Origin: a virus
Virus record (IMG/VR): IMGVR_UViG_3300035670_000052
Coordinates: 1-64,000 of that record
DNA: 64,000 nt
Direction: 5' to 3' (one strand)
Shown here: piece by piece, positions 38,901 to 47,600 of the stretch
Position numbering within the stretch: the first letter of the stretch is position 1
Layout of the letters: every line of letters begins with the position of its first letter
Program-made: the position numbers and the translations under genes
The notes under the pieces: model-generated
The model's database searches: none
What the model was told of the DNA's origin: nothing
Seen by the model: the letters and a program-made list of their open reading frames with translations, nothing else

Positions 38901-39132
38901 AAATGCTCTTGAAAAAGTATTATCATTACGTGGAGTAGAATATGATCGTATAGATAATGGAGATCATCAGATTGGTGTGATTGCTCAAGAAGTCGAACAG
39001 ATTATTCCCGAAGTTGTATATCCAAAATCACCAAGTCCAGATTATGAAACAAAATCTGTTGCTTATGCAAACTTAGTTGGTCTTTTGATTGAAGCAGTCA
39101 AAGAATTGAATGAAAAGATAGAGAGGAAATAA
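32908..39132 (+). CDS. Giant collagen-like fibre with an S74 chaperone end
   Basis: 2074 residues. Five blocks of Gly-X-Gln triplets (for example GLQGTQGLQGDQG) at about residues 35-250, 700-920, 980-1370, 1560-1680 and 1830-1920 are separated by beta-rich fibre domains (VGIGTTNAQYTLSV, LGIGSTxx types). Residues 1986-2074 begin SDERLKTNVKTISNALEKV and form a Peptidase_S74 intramolecular chaperone; Ser1986 and Lys1991 are the expected dyad for self-cleavage after trimer folding. The protein should form a long trimeric tail fibre. Gln fills nearly every Y position, with very little Pro, unusual for collagen-like proteins. Confidence 0.88.
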   Translation: MPDIRVNVNPSNVTNVRVGPENAIKVVSSATGPSGAQGIQGTQGFTGSGDQGVQGTPGGFAGKGDQGAQGLQGYQGIQGLGAQGLRGDQGTQGLQGTQGLQGTQGSQGTQGVGSQGTQGLQGTQGSQGTQGVGSQGTQGLQGYQGTQGLQGTQGSQGTQGLQGYQGLQGLQGSQGSQGTQGLQGDQGIQGTQGLQGYQGLQGLQSSQGLQGLQGSQGLQGSQGLQGTQGLQGDQGIQGIQGSQGIKGDPGIAGETYWEKNSTGINTSSNVGIGTTNAQYTLSVTNNTSSTQDLSNVLADFSGNVNSFTQVNIRNAFSGSNSSSDLVFTADNGNNELNFLNLGINNTGFGTDTWTINGPTDGYLYASDGNLSLGVGKTTSYLSLFSGGTLAENEKVRFTNNGVGIGTTLTPAFLNVSGDVIFEGVTTTELLRVTQLGTGPAFLVEHGSRNDTNAFTILNSGQVGIGVLTPAEQYVLEVDGGDIRFVKGGEGDVVITHENLVSNVRAEGTVQLGLGANGQNDAIRIDLNQNVGIGSTLPKSKLDVTGNARISGILTVGSSSITLDGNTNIMNVGAGVTLYGNTGIVSATSFYGDGSKLTGVGSSLTVSTRTGYAGINSTDAITNVSAIRFDKNTGFAVTDLGNGEVFVEFGSTFKTWTVDGQTSLEAVGEDTVEFVAGPGIAITTRASDPKKITFSTTSGIGSTGSQGTQGLQGSIGSQGFQGLQGSIGSQGFQGLQGDQGIQGIQGLQGSQGLQGDQGSQGLQGTQGLQGIQGIQGLQGLQGDQGIQGTQGLHGDQGTQGLQGSQGSQGSQGTQGLQGIQGLQGLQGLQGTQGLQGSQGFQGLQGLQGTGSQGNQGLQGVGSQGNQGLQGLQGSIGSQGFQGLQGDQGIQGSQGTQGLQGSIGSQGFQGLQGPIGPKGTDGTSVTIKGSLALTPGNEQTQLNDSGNSWYPPQSGDGVIDSNTGNLWVYNGSTWNNVGSVRGPQGTQGTQGSQGSQGNQGLQGDRGVQGTQGLQGLQGTQGLQGDQGTQGTQGTQGIGSQGTQGLQGNQGTQGLQGDQGTQGLQGTQGLQGDQGTQGLQGTQGLQGDQGTQGLQGTQGVGTQGTQGTQGLQGLQGTQGTQGLQGDQGTQGLQGIQGTQGHQGTQGFQGTQGLQGLQGLQGLQGLQGLQGNQGIQGLQGTQGVGAQGNQGLQGLQGTQGLQGNQGTQGLQGNQGTQGLQGLQGNQGTQGLQGTQGLQGVQGLSNQGVQGSQGLQGTQGLQGTQGVGSQGTQGLQGDQGTQGLQGFEGSQGTQGLQGNQGTQGVQGLQGTQGVGSQGSQGLQGLQGDQGTQGTQGTQGVQGDQGIQGLSNQGVQGSQGLQGTQGLQGDQGTQGNQGVAGPVVGSANQIVYKDASNNPTGSNNLTFDGNNLFVNGNITIGGTTAFLAVNELKVKDKDIIIGITTDAFGNDVSTDTSANHGGIAIASTEGSPLVNFPISGINSLPTTYKQIMWVKGGTYGAETADAWLFNYGVGIGSTQVPSGVVLSVGGPIKFDSTIRDIYNNVGIAGSILISTGIGVSWATPYDAGLQGSQGTQGLQGSQGSQGNQGTQGVGSQGTQGTQGLQGDQGIQGLQGSQGLQGDQGTQGAQGSIGSQGTQGFQGIQGNQGLQGNFGNQGVQGAQGSQGVQGLQGDQGTQGAQGIQGGIGIGTTSLWKGVRQSFTAANLTATSSWTKFVGYASTDIDTDSFANGNYGYTIPANVSKIKFTVSVRPSSSVSNQWALYKDGNVVSPSAFFIEAESGAGYSNGSATGVSATLDVSEGEIFDLRYFVSSTTPTWTGFFEMQVLEGKLLGTYYGGIGPQGTQGLQGLQGVGSQGTQGLQGDQGIQGVQGFLSNFQGTQGIQGSQGTQGLQGDQGTQGMQGTQGMQGTQGTFIQGLQGLQGASIQGAAGSGGGGGGSIAILDDTSTNDTFYVGIASTTTGNLATLNVSSSKLTFNPSTGNLVAGGTVTANSDERLKTNVKTISNALEKVLSLRGVEYDRIDNGDHQIGVIAQEVEQIIPEVVYPKSPSPDYETKSVAYANLVGLLIEAVKELNEKIERK

Positions 39133-39133
39133 T

Positions 39134-41917
39134 ATGCCAGTAGGAATTGGATCTACTCAGATTACTGGAATCAGCGTAGTTGCTAATCCAGCAGACGCTG
39201 CAAATAAACAATATGTGGATTCTTCTTCCGGTGGATTGCCATCTATTGATGGTAATGAAAATGAGTTTTTATTCACTGATGGTTCTACTGTATCGTGGCA
39301 ACCAATACAAGGTTATCAAGAATATACGACTGCGGGAAATTATGTATTTGATATCCCAACACAAGCAAAAGAACTGTTCATAGAAGCAACAGGTGCCGGA
39401 GGTGGTGGAGCACCAGGTTCGGCAACTACATCAACAACTTATACAAGTCGTGGAGAATTTTGGTTTTTAAGAACTTCTGGAACAACAAGCAATTTTACTG
39501 GAAATGGTAATGTTGGAAATCCACTCGGATCCTATGGACTTGGTTTTTATGTAATGGGAACTGGTAGTGGGACAATATTTGCATCTACAGACTCAATTAC
39601 TTGGGTTGCAAGAACTTCTGGGTTTGGAACTTCCGTAATTTGGACTGTAAATTATGGATCAAATATTTTTATAAGTACGTGTGCCATTACTGGTACTGGT
39701 CCATTAAGAACTTCAACGGATACGATTCACTGGATTTTGAGAACAAGTGGTTCTGTTTCACAAATAATAACGACAATATCAACTGATAATAATTTTCATC
39801 TGTATGCTGATCAAAATGGGCAGATTAGATCTTCCACAGATGGAATAACCTGGAATATCAGAACAACACCAACTAGGGCTACATTTTCTTTGTACGCTCG
39901 TGCATACTCTGCTTCTCCGAGTACTAATTATGTATTTGCGGGGAGTACGGGAATTGTTGCATCAACAGATGGAATAGTATGGCAATTAAGAACTTCTGGA
40001 CTAGGTTCTGTTACATTTTATCGTGGAACATATGGAAATGGCATATATCTTTTTGGAACTAGTGGTGGAACTTTAATTGCTTCTACCGATACAATTGTTT
40101 GGACTTCTAGAAATTATCCTAGTGGATCTTCTAATCAAATATCTGATGTAATTTTTGGAAATAATACTTATATTGTTAATCAGTATAACAATAGGTATTT
40201 AATTACCTCAACAGATTCTATAGTATGGATTGTAAGAACTTCTCCTGCAGTATCAGTTCACTACTGTGCAGGTATTTTTGGAAATTCAATATTTGTTTAT
40301 GGTTCTGAAACTGGTCGTATAATAGCATCTGATATACCATCAGGTAATGCTGGATCTGGGGGTGGTGGAGGGGCATCTATAGGATCTATAATCTCAAGAT
40401 CAAATATTTCAGGATCAACTCTTAATGTAAATGTTGGATCTGGTGGAACTTCAGGAACTGCTGGCGCAGCATCAACAGTATCTTGGACAAGTCCTGGAGG
40501 AAATTTTTCAATTACTGCAAACGGTGGATCTGCAGGAGTGAATACATTCTTAAGTACAAGTAATATTGTTCCTGGTGGTGCTGGCGGAACGGTAACAGTT
40601 TCAAATAATTATGTTTATTCTTCTGCAGGAACTGCTGGTGGTAATGGAGGATATTTTGAATCATCAACGAATAATATGCAAGGTTTAGCAGGATCGGATG
40701 CGACTTCAACAACTCTTGTATATCAAACTACTGGTGGTGGAGGTGGAGCATCTTCTTTATTTGATGGACAATTTGGAACTTTTGGTGGAACAATAAACTA
40801 TTATGGAAATACATATCAAAACTCAAAAACTATATCTGCTTTAATGAATGGTACAAGTTCATTACCAATAAGTGGTCTTTCTTATGGAAATGGTGGAAAT
40901 GGTGGTGGAGCACAACATGGTGCAGTTGCTTGGGTTTTAAGAACTTCTGGATTTGGAGCGACTGCTTATGAAATTGGTTATGGAAATGGAATTTATATAC
41001 TTTGTGGAAATGGAGGAAGATTATCTACTTCTACTGATACCATAACCTGGATCGCAAGAACATCTGGATTTGGAACATCTAATATAAATGCAACACTGTA
41101 TGCCAACAATAATTATCTTATATTTGGAAGTGGTGGAGCAATAAGTATTTCCACAGATTCTATTGGATGGACAGCAAGAACAACTGCCGGTGCTGCCACT
41201 GGTATTCTTGGAAATCCTAATAATGGTGGACCATCGGCAATTTATGCAAATGATTTATATTTTATTTGCGGTTCTTCTATGATATTATTAATATCTACTG
41301 ATTCAATTGTATGGACACAAAGAACAACAAATATGTCAACTTTAGATGTAAGATCTATTGCATATGGAAGTGATAAAACGGAAAAATATGTTATATCTGG
41401 TTCTAGTAGTAACATACGTAGTTCTACGGATACTATTGTTTGGACTTTAAGAACACTTGGTCAATCTGCAACAACTGTAGGATCTCTACAATATTTTAAT
41501 CAAAATTATTATGCATTTACCCAGGGAGGTTTATTTGTTACCTCAACTGATGCAATAGTTTGGACTTTACTTAGAAATAGTGGCGTTCAATATACTTCTG
41601 CAATTTCATCTAATTCATTAATAGTTGGTGGATCTTTAGGGTGGATTACAACATCTACAAATGGCATTTCGTGGGTATTGAGAACGTCTGGAGTTTCTAC
41701 AAATGCTTTTTCTTGTGCTTATGGTAATGGATTATTTTTAGCAACTTATGGTGCAGGTGCTCAAGTAATTGTTGCTGACTCAAATATAAATGGTGGAAAT
41801 GGTGGTGCTGGAACTAAAGGTGGTGGTGGAGGTGGTGGAGGTTATAATTTAGCAACAAATACTGTTGGAACTGGTGGAACTGGTGGTGATGGATATGTTC
41901 GTATTAGTTGGCAATAA
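39134..41917 (+). CDS. Asp-box repeat adhesin 1
   Basis: 927 residues. The N-terminus (VGIGSTQITGISVVANPADA, NKQYVD) is shared with the next two genes and looks like a fibre attachment domain. Then a Gly-rich carrier domain is interrupted by two arrays of about 35-45-residue repeats of the type STDTIVW..RTSGFGTS..I....YGN, whose S-x-D-x-x-x-W core is the Asp-box of BNR/sialidase beta-propellers. The end is GGGGGGGG and DGYVRISW. Likely a receptor-binding or glycan-binding tail adhesin. Confidence 0.78.
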   Translation: MPVGIGSTQITGISVVANPADAANKQYVDSSSGGLPSIDGNENEFLFTDGSTVSWQPIQGYQEYTTAGNYVFDIPTQAKELFIEATGAGGGGAPGSATTSTTYTSRGEFWFLRTSGTTSNFTGNGNVGNPLGSYGLGFYVMGTGSGTIFASTDSITWVARTSGFGTSVIWTVNYGSNIFISTCAITGTGPLRTSTDTIHWILRTSGSVSQIITTISTDNNFHLYADQNGQIRSSTDGITWNIRTTPTRATFSLYARAYSASPSTNYVFAGSTGIVASTDGIVWQLRTSGLGSVTFYRGTYGNGIYLFGTSGGTLIASTDTIVWTSRNYPSGSSNQISDVIFGNNTYIVNQYNNRYLITSTDSIVWIVRTSPAVSVHYCAGIFGNSIFVYGSETGRIIASDIPSGNAGSGGGGGASIGSIISRSNISGSTLNVNVGSGGTSGTAGAASTVSWTSPGGNFSITANGGSAGVNTFLSTSNIVPGGAGGTVTVSNNYVYSSAGTAGGNGGYFESSTNNMQGLAGSDATSTTLVYQTTGGGGGASSLFDGQFGTFGGTINYYGNTYQNSKTISALMNGTSSLPISGLSYGNGGNGGGAQHGAVAWVLRTSGFGATAYEIGYGNGIYILCGNGGRLSTSTDTITWIARTSGFGTSNINATLYANNNYLIFGSGGAISISTDSIGWTARTTAGAATGILGNPNNGGPSAIYANDLYFICGSSMILLISTDSIVWTQRTTNMSTLDVRSIAYGSDKTEKYVISGSSSNIRSSTDTIVWTLRTLGQSATTVGSLQYFNQNYYAFTQGGLFVTSTDAIVWTLLRNSGVQYTSAISSNSLIVGGSLGWITTSTNGISWVLRTSGVSTNAFSCAYGNGLFLATYGAGAQVIVADSNINGGNGGAGTKGGGGGGGGYNLATNTVGTGGTGGDGYVRISWQ

Positions 41918-41930
41918 GGAGGAACTATAA

Positions 41931-44639
41931 ATGACAACTGCAGGACCTAATTATATTTCTGGTATTACCACATCAACATTTGAGAATACTGACGTAGTGA
42001 ATAAATCTTATGTTGATAATCTTTCTAGTAGTTCTTTGCCATCACAGACAGGAAATAATGGAAAGTTTTTCACTACAACTGATGGTACTAATGTTTCTTG
42101 GGATTATGTTTCTAATTATCAAGAATTTACAACTTCAGGATCACAAACATTTACAGTTCCGTCTCAAGCAAATCTTTTATATATTGAGGCAGTTGGTGGT
42201 GGGGGTGGAGGGAGTACTGGAACGACAGGATTTACATATGCAAAGAATGGACTTACTTGGTCATTAAGAACTTCTGGATTTGGTTCATCTTCAATTACAA
42301 ATGTTTTATTTGGTGGGTCAACTTATGTTGCGAGTGGTGCTTCATATCTTGCAACATCTACAGATAATATTACTTGGATCTCAAGAACTTCTGGATTTGG
42401 AACTTCAAATATTAATGGATTGACTTATTCTAATAATGAATATTTGATTGGTAGTGTTGGTGGTAGTGGACAAATTTGGACTCAAAGAACAGTTGTTGGA
42501 ACTTCAACGGGTCTTGGTGCTCTTGCATATGGTAATGGATTTTACCTTGCTGGAGGTTATGGGACAAATGCTCATGTTCAGGTTTCTACAGATACTATTC
42601 GGTGGGTTTTAAGGACCTCTGCAAACAGGGCTACAGCATCAGTTATGCAAACGATGGTCTTTGGTGGAGGTATCTATGTTGTTGGAGACTCTTGGCCACA
42701 GATAAGAACTTCGACAAATACTATTCAATGGTCTTTAAGAACTGGTGGATTTCTTGGTTCTGGAGTAATTAATAGATTTGCTTACAGTGAAACGCCAACA
42801 GAAAAATATGTTGGGGGCAAAAGTGGAGGAGGAGTAATATCTTCTACAAATGCTATTCAGTGGACTTTAAGAACATCTGGATTTGGTACTTCTCCTATTA
42901 GTAGTCTTATTTACGGAACTGATAGTTATATTGCTGGTGGAGTCGGTGGAATAATAAGAATTTCAACTGATGCAATTTCTTGGACTTTAAGAACATCGGG
43001 ATTTGGAACTTCTACAATTAGTGCTCTTGTTTATGGGAGTGTTTATGTTGTTGCTGGAGTTTCTGGAACTTTATTATCTTCAACAGATACGATTGTTTGG
43101 TCTTTAAGAACATCGGGATTTGGAACTTCTACAATTAATTTCCTTACATATGGCAATAACTTTTATGTTGCTGGTGGTGCATCAGGAACTAATACATTTT
43201 CTACTGATGCGATTGTGTGGACTTTAAGAACTTCAGGATTTGGAACCACCTCCATTAACTCATTATTGTTTGATGGTGCTAGTACTTTTGTTCAGTCATC
43301 TATTGCTTCAAATACTCTTTCAACATTTTCAACTACTACTACTACTAGTGCTACATTAAGTTCATCTACTGATGCAGTATCGTGGTCTTTGAGAACTTTT
43401 AATACAGGTTCTCAAACAATCACATTATTGAATTCATTTGGTTCTTATTCCCTTGCTCATGGAACAGATTATTTTGCTGAATATAATTTATTGAGTGTAT
43501 CTACAGATAATATAAATTGGGAATTAAGAACATCTGGATTTGGAAGCAATCAAATTACTTCATTTGGATATGATGGTACTTCTTATCTTGCTGTAGGACA
43601 ATCTGGAGCATTAACTGTTTCGACTGATACGATTACTTGGATCTTAAGAACTTCTGGATTCGGAACAACTTTAATTGATGCATTAACTTATGGAAATGGA
43701 GTATATGTTGCTGGAGGTTTATCTGGCACTTTGACATCTTCTACAGATACAATAGTTTGGACTTTAAGAACTACTGGTAATGGAACATATACTATAAACT
43801 CTTTATCATATTCAAATACTGCAAGCAACTTTATTTTTGCTGGAGATTTTGGGGATATATTTACTTCTACTGATGCAATTGTATGGAGAATGAATACTTC
43901 TCTTACGACTGCAAATCTTTTAACTTCAGTTCATACAAATAATACTTATTTGGTTGCTGGAGCATCTGGAACTTTATCGCAAGCAGTTACTCAACTCTCT
44001 GGAATTGGCGGTTCTGGTGGATCTTATACTTCTTGGTATATTCCAAAACCTATTGTGACTTCTGATATAACTGTGAATATTGGCGTTGGTGGAACTGGGG
44101 CAACAACTGAAAGTACTTCCGGATCTGCTGGCGCGGGAACAACAATATCATGGACTGGACCTGGAGGAACTTATACACTAGTTGCAAATGGTGGTGGTGC
44201 TGCCGGAGTTGCTGGAATTGCTCAAACTAATATTACGAGTTATTTTTATACAACTGCTGGTGGATCTGGTGGTATTGCAACTAGTGGAATTGGAGTTACT
44301 GCAACTGCACAAATAAATCAATATCAATCAACAGGTGGTGGTAGTGGAGCAGGAACACCATCTTCCGCAGGGGGTTCTGGTGGTTCAATCACTTTTTATG
44401 GAAATACTATTTTCTCTGCTGGCGGTGATAATACGGGAACAAATGGTGCAACTGGTATTGCCATCACTTCATTACCTTATGGTTTTGGTGGAGGAGGTGG
44501 TGGTGCTGGAGCATCAACTGCAGGATCTGGCGGTAATGGAATTCGTGGAGGAGGTGGAGGTGGTGGTGCTGCCATTGGTTCTACCTTTGGAAATGGTGGT
44601 GATGGTGGTGATGGATTCGTGAGAATCACATGGTGGTAA
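41931..44639 (+). CDS. Asp-box repeat adhesin 2
   Basis: 902 residues, paralogous to its neighbours: ISGITTSTFENTDVVNKSYV and YQEFTTSGSQTFTVPSQ start it, an Asp-box array of roughly 15 units (WTLRTSGFGTSTISALVYG) lies at about 100-690, and a Gly-rich sandwich domain ends in DGFVRITWW. A GGAGG ribosome site precedes it. Probably a virion adhesin; the repeats vary in sequence but keep S-T-D and W. Confidence 0.78.
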   Translation: MTTAGPNYISGITTSTFENTDVVNKSYVDNLSSSSLPSQTGNNGKFFTTTDGTNVSWDYVSNYQEFTTSGSQTFTVPSQANLLYIEAVGGGGGGSTGTTGFTYAKNGLTWSLRTSGFGSSSITNVLFGGSTYVASGASYLATSTDNITWISRTSGFGTSNINGLTYSNNEYLIGSVGGSGQIWTQRTVVGTSTGLGALAYGNGFYLAGGYGTNAHVQVSTDTIRWVLRTSANRATASVMQTMVFGGGIYVVGDSWPQIRTSTNTIQWSLRTGGFLGSGVINRFAYSETPTEKYVGGKSGGGVISSTNAIQWTLRTSGFGTSPISSLIYGTDSYIAGGVGGIIRISTDAISWTLRTSGFGTSTISALVYGSVYVVAGVSGTLLSSTDTIVWSLRTSGFGTSTINFLTYGNNFYVAGGASGTNTFSTDAIVWTLRTSGFGTTSINSLLFDGASTFVQSSIASNTLSTFSTTTTTSATLSSSTDAVSWSLRTFNTGSQTITLLNSFGSYSLAHGTDYFAEYNLLSVSTDNINWELRTSGFGSNQITSFGYDGTSYLAVGQSGALTVSTDTITWILRTSGFGTTLIDALTYGNGVYVAGGLSGTLTSSTDTIVWTLRTTGNGTYTINSLSYSNTASNFIFAGDFGDIFTSTDAIVWRMNTSLTTANLLTSVHTNNTYLVAGASGTLSQAVTQLSGIGGSGGSYTSWYIPKPIVTSDITVNIGVGGTGATTESTSGSAGAGTTISWTGPGGTYTLVANGGGAAGVAGIAQTNITSYFYTTAGGSGGIATSGIGVTATAQINQYQSTGGGSGAGTPSSAGGSGGSITFYGNTIFSAGGDNTGTNGATGIAITSLPYGFGGGGGGAGASTAGSGGNGIRGGGGGGGAAIGSTFGNGGDGGDGFVRITWW

Positions 44640-44667
44640 TAAATACTCTTATATAAAAGTCGAATAA

Positions 44668-47600
44668 ATGGCAATATTAGACAGCAATCGAGTTACTGGT
44701 GTTAGTACTGTAGTAAATGCGACTGATGCTGCAAATAAGTCGTATGCCGATTATGTGTTGAGTGGTGGTGGAGGATCCGCATATCCAAGTACAACAGGTA
44801 ATGATGGTAAATTTTTGAGTGTTAGATCTGGATTGCCTTCTTACACTCAATGGACATCAATAAATTCAACTTCTTCATCTAACACTGAACCAACATATAA
44901 AGGTTATCAAGAATTTACAACTTCTGGAGCACAAACATTTTATATTCCACCAACTGCAACACAGTTTTATATTGAAGCAATTGGTGGAGGTGGTGGAGGA
45001 GCATCTGGAAGAACAACTGGAACTGTTGGATCTGGAGGTGGTGGAGGATCTGGTGCTTATAACTCGTGGTTAATTCGTCGTTCAGAACTTGGAAATGCTT
45101 CATCTATTACCGTAACTCCAGGTGCTGGTGGTGCAGTTGCATCTAGTGGAGGAAATACAACAGTAACTTGGACTGGAAATAGTCCAATAGGAACCGCAAC
45201 TTATACACTCACATCTTCTGGTGGAACTGGAGCATCCCCATCTGCTGTAACTGCAGGTAGTGCGGGTGCGGCGGCTGATGCGACTTTAAATCCACTTTAT
45301 ACAACTGCTGGTCTTGCTGGTGGTACTGGATTGACATCATGGTCAAGTGTAAATAATGTAACGCAAGTAAATCCATTTCAAGTTACTGGTGGTGGTGGGG
45401 GTGCATATAATACAAGAGAAGGTGGAAACTCTCTCACATATTATTATGGAAATGCTTATAATACTGCAGGAAGTGCTTCTGGTGGTGCAGGTTCAGATGG
45501 TATTCCAGGATCTTATACTGGATCTTATGGATCTGGTGGAGGTGGAGGTGGAGCACTTTCGACTGGAATTAATAGTTGGTATTTAAGAACTTCTGGATTT
45601 GGTTCAACCGCGATTGATTCTCTTGCATATGGTAATGGGAATTACGTTGCTGGTGGATTTTCACCAACGATTTCTTGGATTTTGAGAACTGTAGGATTTG
45701 GTAGTTCCTCAATACAAGGATTAATTTATGGAAATGGTCTTTATGTTGCTTCCGTAATCTCTAGTGGTTTCTTAAGAGCATCAACTGATGGTGTGACTTG
45801 GGTCGCAAGAACATCTCCTGCTATAGCACCTTTTAGTGATACTATGGGTGGAATTTATGATGGGTCTAATTACTTTATCTCTGGTGGTGCTGTAACACCT
45901 GGAGGTCTTCTTACTTCAACAGATACAATCTCTTGGACCTTAAGAACTTCTGGGTTTTTTACTTTATGGATGGGATCTATTTCTTATGGATCTGGTGAAA
46001 CGGAAAAATATATTATTGGTGGTCAAAGTGGTCGATTAAGTTCTTCTACTGATTCTATTTCTTGGGTTTCGAGAACTTCTGGATTTGGAACATCTGGTAT
46101 CATGTCCAGTGTGTATGATGGTTCTAATTATTATATTGGAGGTGCTGGACCACTTTTAAGAGTATCCACAAACGGAATTGCTTGGGTGACAAGAACAGCA
46201 CCTATGAGTGGATATTATGTAAATATGATTTATGGTTTAAACACTTATGTTGCTTCTGGTTCTAGTGGTTCGGTAATTTCTTCAACAAATGGTATTGAAT
46301 GGACTTTAAGAACTTCATCTCTGGGAGTTGCTGGAAGTGCAGTATATGCTTTATTATATAATAATAATCTTTATTATGCGGGAGACGGAACAGGTAGGAT
46401 CGTAACTTCTACAGATACGATTACTTGGATTACCAGAACTTCTGGAAAAAGTGTTGTTATACATGAAATAGCATCTGATGGAATTAACTATGTTGTTGTA
46501 GGTAATAGTGGAGTATCTCTTACATCAACGCAAAGCACTTTAAGTAATCTTGGAAATGGTGGATTACTAACTGCTTCAACTGACGGAATAACTTGGACTT
46601 TAAGAACAAACTTTAATATTCAGACAATTCAATTATTATCTGCAAGTAATAGTTATTATGTTGCGGCTGGATCAAACTATATTTCAGAACCAGCACTGAT
46701 TTCTTCTACTGATAATATCAATTGGTTTTCAAGAACTACTGGATTTGGTACTACTAGTATTTCTGCAGTTGGATATGGAAACAATGAGTTTCTGATTGGA
46801 GGATCTGCAAATAATGTCACTTGGACTTTAAGAACTTCTGGATTTGGTACTAGTCAAATTTCCAGCGTGATATATGGTGGAGATTCTTTTTTGATTGGTA
46901 CTCCTTTTGTAACTGGATTCATAAGAGCATCCACAGATGGTGTATCATGGGTAACTAGAACTTCTGGATTTGGATCTACTGGAATCAATTTTTATTCTTA
47001 TTTTAATGGCGAATATTTGATTGGAGGTAACTCAGCATTTATAACCTGGACTTTAAGAACTTCAGGATTTGGAACAACTAATATTTTTAGTGTAAATTTT
47101 GGCGGATCTCATTTTATTGCTCATGGAGTATCTGGAACTCTAACTGCATCAACAGATGGAGTTTCTTGGTCTTTAAGAACATCAGGATTTGGTACATCGC
47201 AAATTATTAATGCTACTTATTTTAATGGTGAACATTTAATTGGTGGTGCTGGAGCACTTATAAGAGCATCAACAGATACAATAGCATGGATATCAAGAAC
47301 TGCTCCTCTCAATACACTTTCTTTTTACAATTTTAATGGTATTAAGACTTTAAATTCTTCTGGATCTTATGTGTTTGGAATGACTCAAGATTCTTTAAAT
47401 AATTATGGAATGATAGCATCTACCGATAATATTAACTGGGAATTTAGAACTTCTGGAAGAGGAAATGTTATACACTATACAACTGCTTTTGGTGTAAGCA
47501 CATATGCTCTGGGTGTTAATGGTGGTGTTTCTACATCAACTGATAGTATTTCTTGGACAATAAGGACTGCCACTGCGTCACCACAGTATATGGTTTATGG

